NCBI GenBank assembly: GCA_002716355.1
Contig: PBAU01000016.1
Location: 1 to 24,223, forward strand
Length of the DNA: 24,223 bases
Source: a bacterium
GTDB lineage: Bacteria > UBP7 > UBA6624
Direction: 5' to 3'
Shown: positions 22,140-24,223 of the stretch, piece by piece
How the letters are laid out: every line of letters begins with the position of its first letter
Numbering within the stretch: position 1 is the first letter of the stretch
Made by a program: the position numbers and the translations under genes
Notes under the pieces: model-generated
What the model was told of the DNA's origin: nothing
The model's database searches: none
Seen by the model: only the letters and a program-made list of their open reading frames with translations

Positions 22140-23466
22140 GATATCATACAAAAAGCTGTATTTGATATGTCTAATTTTTTGTTGTTCAATTCTTTTTTGT
22201 AATACACGAGTTGGTTTTTCAAGACCAGGATCAATTATTAGAACTCCAGGTATTATTGAACATGAGCAATTTAACCAATATATTATAGGTTTTTCTGGAG
22301 AAGTTACTCATGCAACTGATTTAAATTATGCATCATCAATTTATTTTCATAGCCTATTAGCAGATAAATATCATTTTGGATTAACCTATAATAGGCCTGC
22401 TAGTATAGACATTGATTATATCGCACCTCCATCGTTTGCCAGTTTTCATATTCATACCCAAATTTACAAAAGAAACAACATTGGTATTAATCTGGGTATT
22501 CATGATGTTCTATATGAATCACAAAACAATCACCAAATTTCCCTATTTGCTTTATTTTCATATAATCAGCCTATTAGTGTAGACTATAATATTGAAACAA
22601 CATTTGGTTTTGGTACAGGCTACTTAAGCTTTGATTCTCATCGCTATACTGATTCTTCAACAAACACAATGAACAACCTGTTTGTTGGTTTGAAATTACA
22701 CACCCCTCTAATGTCAAAAAACGGAGGTGTAAAATTTTTATTAGAATATGATGGGTGGGGAATCAATATGGGGACATCCTTGCCTGTATCTCCTGCCTGG
22801 ACTATCCAAATTGGGATCACGCACCTTGAAAATTTAGCTCAATTTGGTGATTGGGATGCAAACAATACCATTTATCAAAACACCCCAGCTTTAGCTTTAG
22901 GGTTTCAAATGAATATTCCTAAAGTAAAATATAAAAAAATTAATTCTTCAATTACTGGGCTCAATACAATTTATAATCAATTACCCTATGACGAATCTAT
23001 TGATTCACTAGTTAGGCATGCAACAGTTCTAGTAGAGTCTTTAGAAGACTCATTATTATTCAAACACCAAGAATCAACAAGCCTAAATATGGAAAACCAG
23101 CTATTAAACCAACAAATAAATAGTTTAGAAGATTCCTTGAGACATTTAAAACTTGATTTAGTAATTTCTGAAGTTAATTTAAATAAAGCAATGAAATATT
23201 TATCAAATTCATTAAATTTATATTATACGCAAAACTATAGTCTAGCATTGGAGGAAACTGATAAGGCTATTAATATTTATCCAAACTTAGCAATTTCATA
23301 TGCTAGAAAAGGTTCAATTTATTATAAATTAAATGATATAAAACGTGCAACAATTAACTGGAATATTGCATTGAAACTAGATCCAGAATATCAAGAAGTT
23401 CGAAATGTTTTAATGCAAATAAAACAAAATAATAGTATTAAAGAAAATATAAAATTACCTGAATAA
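22132..23466 (+). CDS. Predicted outer-membrane beta-barrel protein with coiled coil and TPR tail
   Basis: The protein has 444 residues from the ATG at 22132, which has GGGAG upstream; an in-frame TTG at 22117 would add five. A signal peptide covers about 1-24 (KLYLICLIFCCSILFCN). Residues of about 26-265 alternate polar and aromatic/hydrophobic strands (NQYIIGFSGEV, KYHFGLTYNRP, GFGTGYLSFDS, NNLFVGLKLH), as in small outer-membrane barrels. About 285-335 is a heptad-rich coiled coil (MENQLLNQQINSLEDSLRHL). Two TPR motifs close the protein (YYTQNYSLALEETDKAINIY and YARKGSIYYKLNDIKRATIN). It overlaps the previous gene by 8 bases and is followed 16 bases later by the MotA-like gene. The TPRs would face the periplasm and could bind a partner there. 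Confidence 0.7.
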   Translation: MNEISYKKLYLICLIFCCSILFCNTRVGFSRPGSIIRTPGIIEHEQFNQYIIGFSGEVTHATDLNYASSIYFHSLLADKYHFGLTYNRPASIDIDYIAPPSFASFHIHTQIYKRNNIGINLGIHDVLYESQNNHQISLFALFSYNQPISVDYNIETTFGFGTGYLSFDSHRYTDSSTNTMNNLFVGLKLHTPLMSKNGGVKFLLEYDGWGINMGTSLPVSPAWTIQIGITHLENLAQFGDWDANNTIYQNTPALALGFQMNIPKVKYKKINSSITGLNTIYNQLPYDESIDSLVRHATVLVESLEDSLLFKHQESTSLNMENQLLNQQINSLEDSLRHLKLDLVISEVNLNKAMKYLSNSLNLYYTQNYSLALEETDKAINIYPNLAISYARKGSIYYKLNDIKRATINWNIALKLDPEYQEVRNVLMQIKQNNSIKENIKLPE

Positions 23467-23482
23467 ATTAAAAGGAGTATGA

Positions 23483-24223
23483 ATGGATATTGCAACAATA
23501 TTTGGATTAATTAGCGGTACAGCCCTAATTGTTTTTTCCATGTTTTTAGAAGCCTCTAAAGGGGGCATCTCTATGCTTAAATTTTGGAGTCCATCTAGTA
23601 TAATGATTGTTTTAGGAGGTACTATTGCAGCAACCTCTGTTGCATTTAGATTACATGAAGTTCGTAGAGTATTAGTTATTACAAAATTTGCATTTCAAAA
23701 ACCTAAATTTGTTTTACATGAGCTAGTACGAGATATTATTGACCTTGCAAAAAAACAAAAAGAGGGAGGCCCAGGTGTTTTAGAAAGTGAATTAGCAAAT
23801 ATTAAGTATCCCTTTTTACAAGATGGCGTAGCATTTTTAACTCAAGGCTTAACGCTTGAACAAGTACGTGAAATATTAGAACAGCGTGAAAACTTTAGAT
23901 ATAAAAGAGAGCAACATGAGGCAGATTTAATGAAGACAATGGGAACATATGCCCCTGCTTTTGGTATGGTGGGTACATTAATTGGACTAGTATTTATGTT
24001 GTTTGGCATGGGTGGCGAAGATGGTAGTGGAGGAGGTGGAATTGGTAATATTGGACCTTCTATGGGAGTGGCATTAATTACTACATTTTATGGTACTATA
24101 TTAGCAAATTTAATTTTTAATCCATTTGCTGAAAAAATCAAATCTAGAAATAAAGAAAATGTACAGGCCTATCAGTTAATGATTGAAGGAGTTTGTTTAT
24201 TACATCAAAAAAAACACCCTTTA
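23483..24223 (+). CDS. motA: MotA/PomA-family proton or sodium channel protein (3' end beyond window)
   Basis: The frame shows 247 codons, open to the window end. The start is the ATG at 23483 with GGAG 5 bases upstream; an ATG 4 bases earlier is out of frame and stops quickly. MotA-type proteins form ion-driven stators with MotB. Two N-terminal membrane helices (about 4-22 and 39-54) flank SPSSIMIVLGG. A cytoplasmic domain follows, then helix 3 with MGTYAPAFGMVGTLIGLVFM (P158) and helix 4 with GPSMGVALITTFYGTILANL (P192). Those prolines correspond to the two functional prolines of MotA. A Gly-rich insert (about 175-190, GMGGEDGSGGGG) enlarges the helix 3-4 loop. It could serve a flagellar motor or another envelope machine; motB is expected next. 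Confidence 0.85.
   Translation, partial: MDIATIFGLISGTALIVFSMFLEASKGGISMLKFWSPSSIMIVLGGTIAATSVAFRLHEVRRVLVITKFAFQKPKFVLHELVRDIIDLAKKQKEGGPGVLESELANIKYPFLQDGVAFLTQGLTLEQVREILEQRENFRYKREQHEADLMKTMGTYAPAFGMVGTLIGLVFMLFGMGGEDGSGGGGIGNIGPSMGVALITTFYGTILANLIFNPFAEKIKSRNKENVQAYQLMIEGVCLLHQKKHPL

Noticed and set aside
23479-23514. ATG at 23479 as the start of the MotA-like gene
   Set aside because: That frame stops after 11 codons. The ATG at 23483 opens the MotA frame with a well-placed GGAG.

Overview
This window is AT-rich, very densely packed bacterial chromosomal DNA. No gene-free stretch exceeds 300 bases, and many neighbouring genes overlap by 1 to 23 bases. The core genes (dnaA, rpmH, rnpA, yidC, mnmE, mnmG) are those that usually flank a replication origin. 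Two secreted proteins carry Cys-rich DECGVCxG repeats, tandem cadherin-like domains and C-terminal dockerin-like GDxNxDGxLNVxD segments. That combination is common in marine Marinimicrobia (SAR406). I infer that lineage from these protein styles; no marker-gene comparison was possible.

Left arm (1-11669, all minus strand). The chain rpmH > rnpA > yidC > mnmE > mnmG > mfd covers ribosome and RNase P parts, the membrane insertase, tRNA wobble-uridine modification and transcription-coupled repair. A near-consensus ParB site (parS) sits in the last codons of mnmG, just before mfd. Upstream of this chain lie queF (queuosine synthesis), a small secreted basic protein, and a tight series dnaA > response regulator > histidine kinase > ssb.

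Origin-like divergence (11670-11753). All genes to the left run leftward, and all genes to the right run rightward as far as 19113. A DnaA box lies 5 bases upstream of the dnaA start codon, in very AT-rich sequence.

Right arm. A small membrane protein and a glycerophosphodiester phosphodiesterase are followed by the two secreted multidomain proteins. The second of these is split by a -1 frameshift at a C5T6 run. Its stop codon overlaps nadA, which begins nadA > nadC > nadB, the de novo route from aspartate to nicotinate mononucleotide. A convergent panD > panB > panC operon (pantothenate synthesis) overlaps the end of nadB.

Right edge (21192-24223, plus strand). A Lys-rich exported protein, a predicted outer-membrane barrel with a coiled coil and TPRs, and a MotA-family proton-channel protein (cut by the window end) form what looks like an envelope operon.

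The most notable observations are the dnaA/two-component/ssb gene string, the slippery-site frameshift, the parS inside mnmG, the coupling of surface-protein genes to NAD synthesis, and the barrel-TPR/MotA cluster. I saw no tRNA, rRNA, CRISPR array or insertion sequence.
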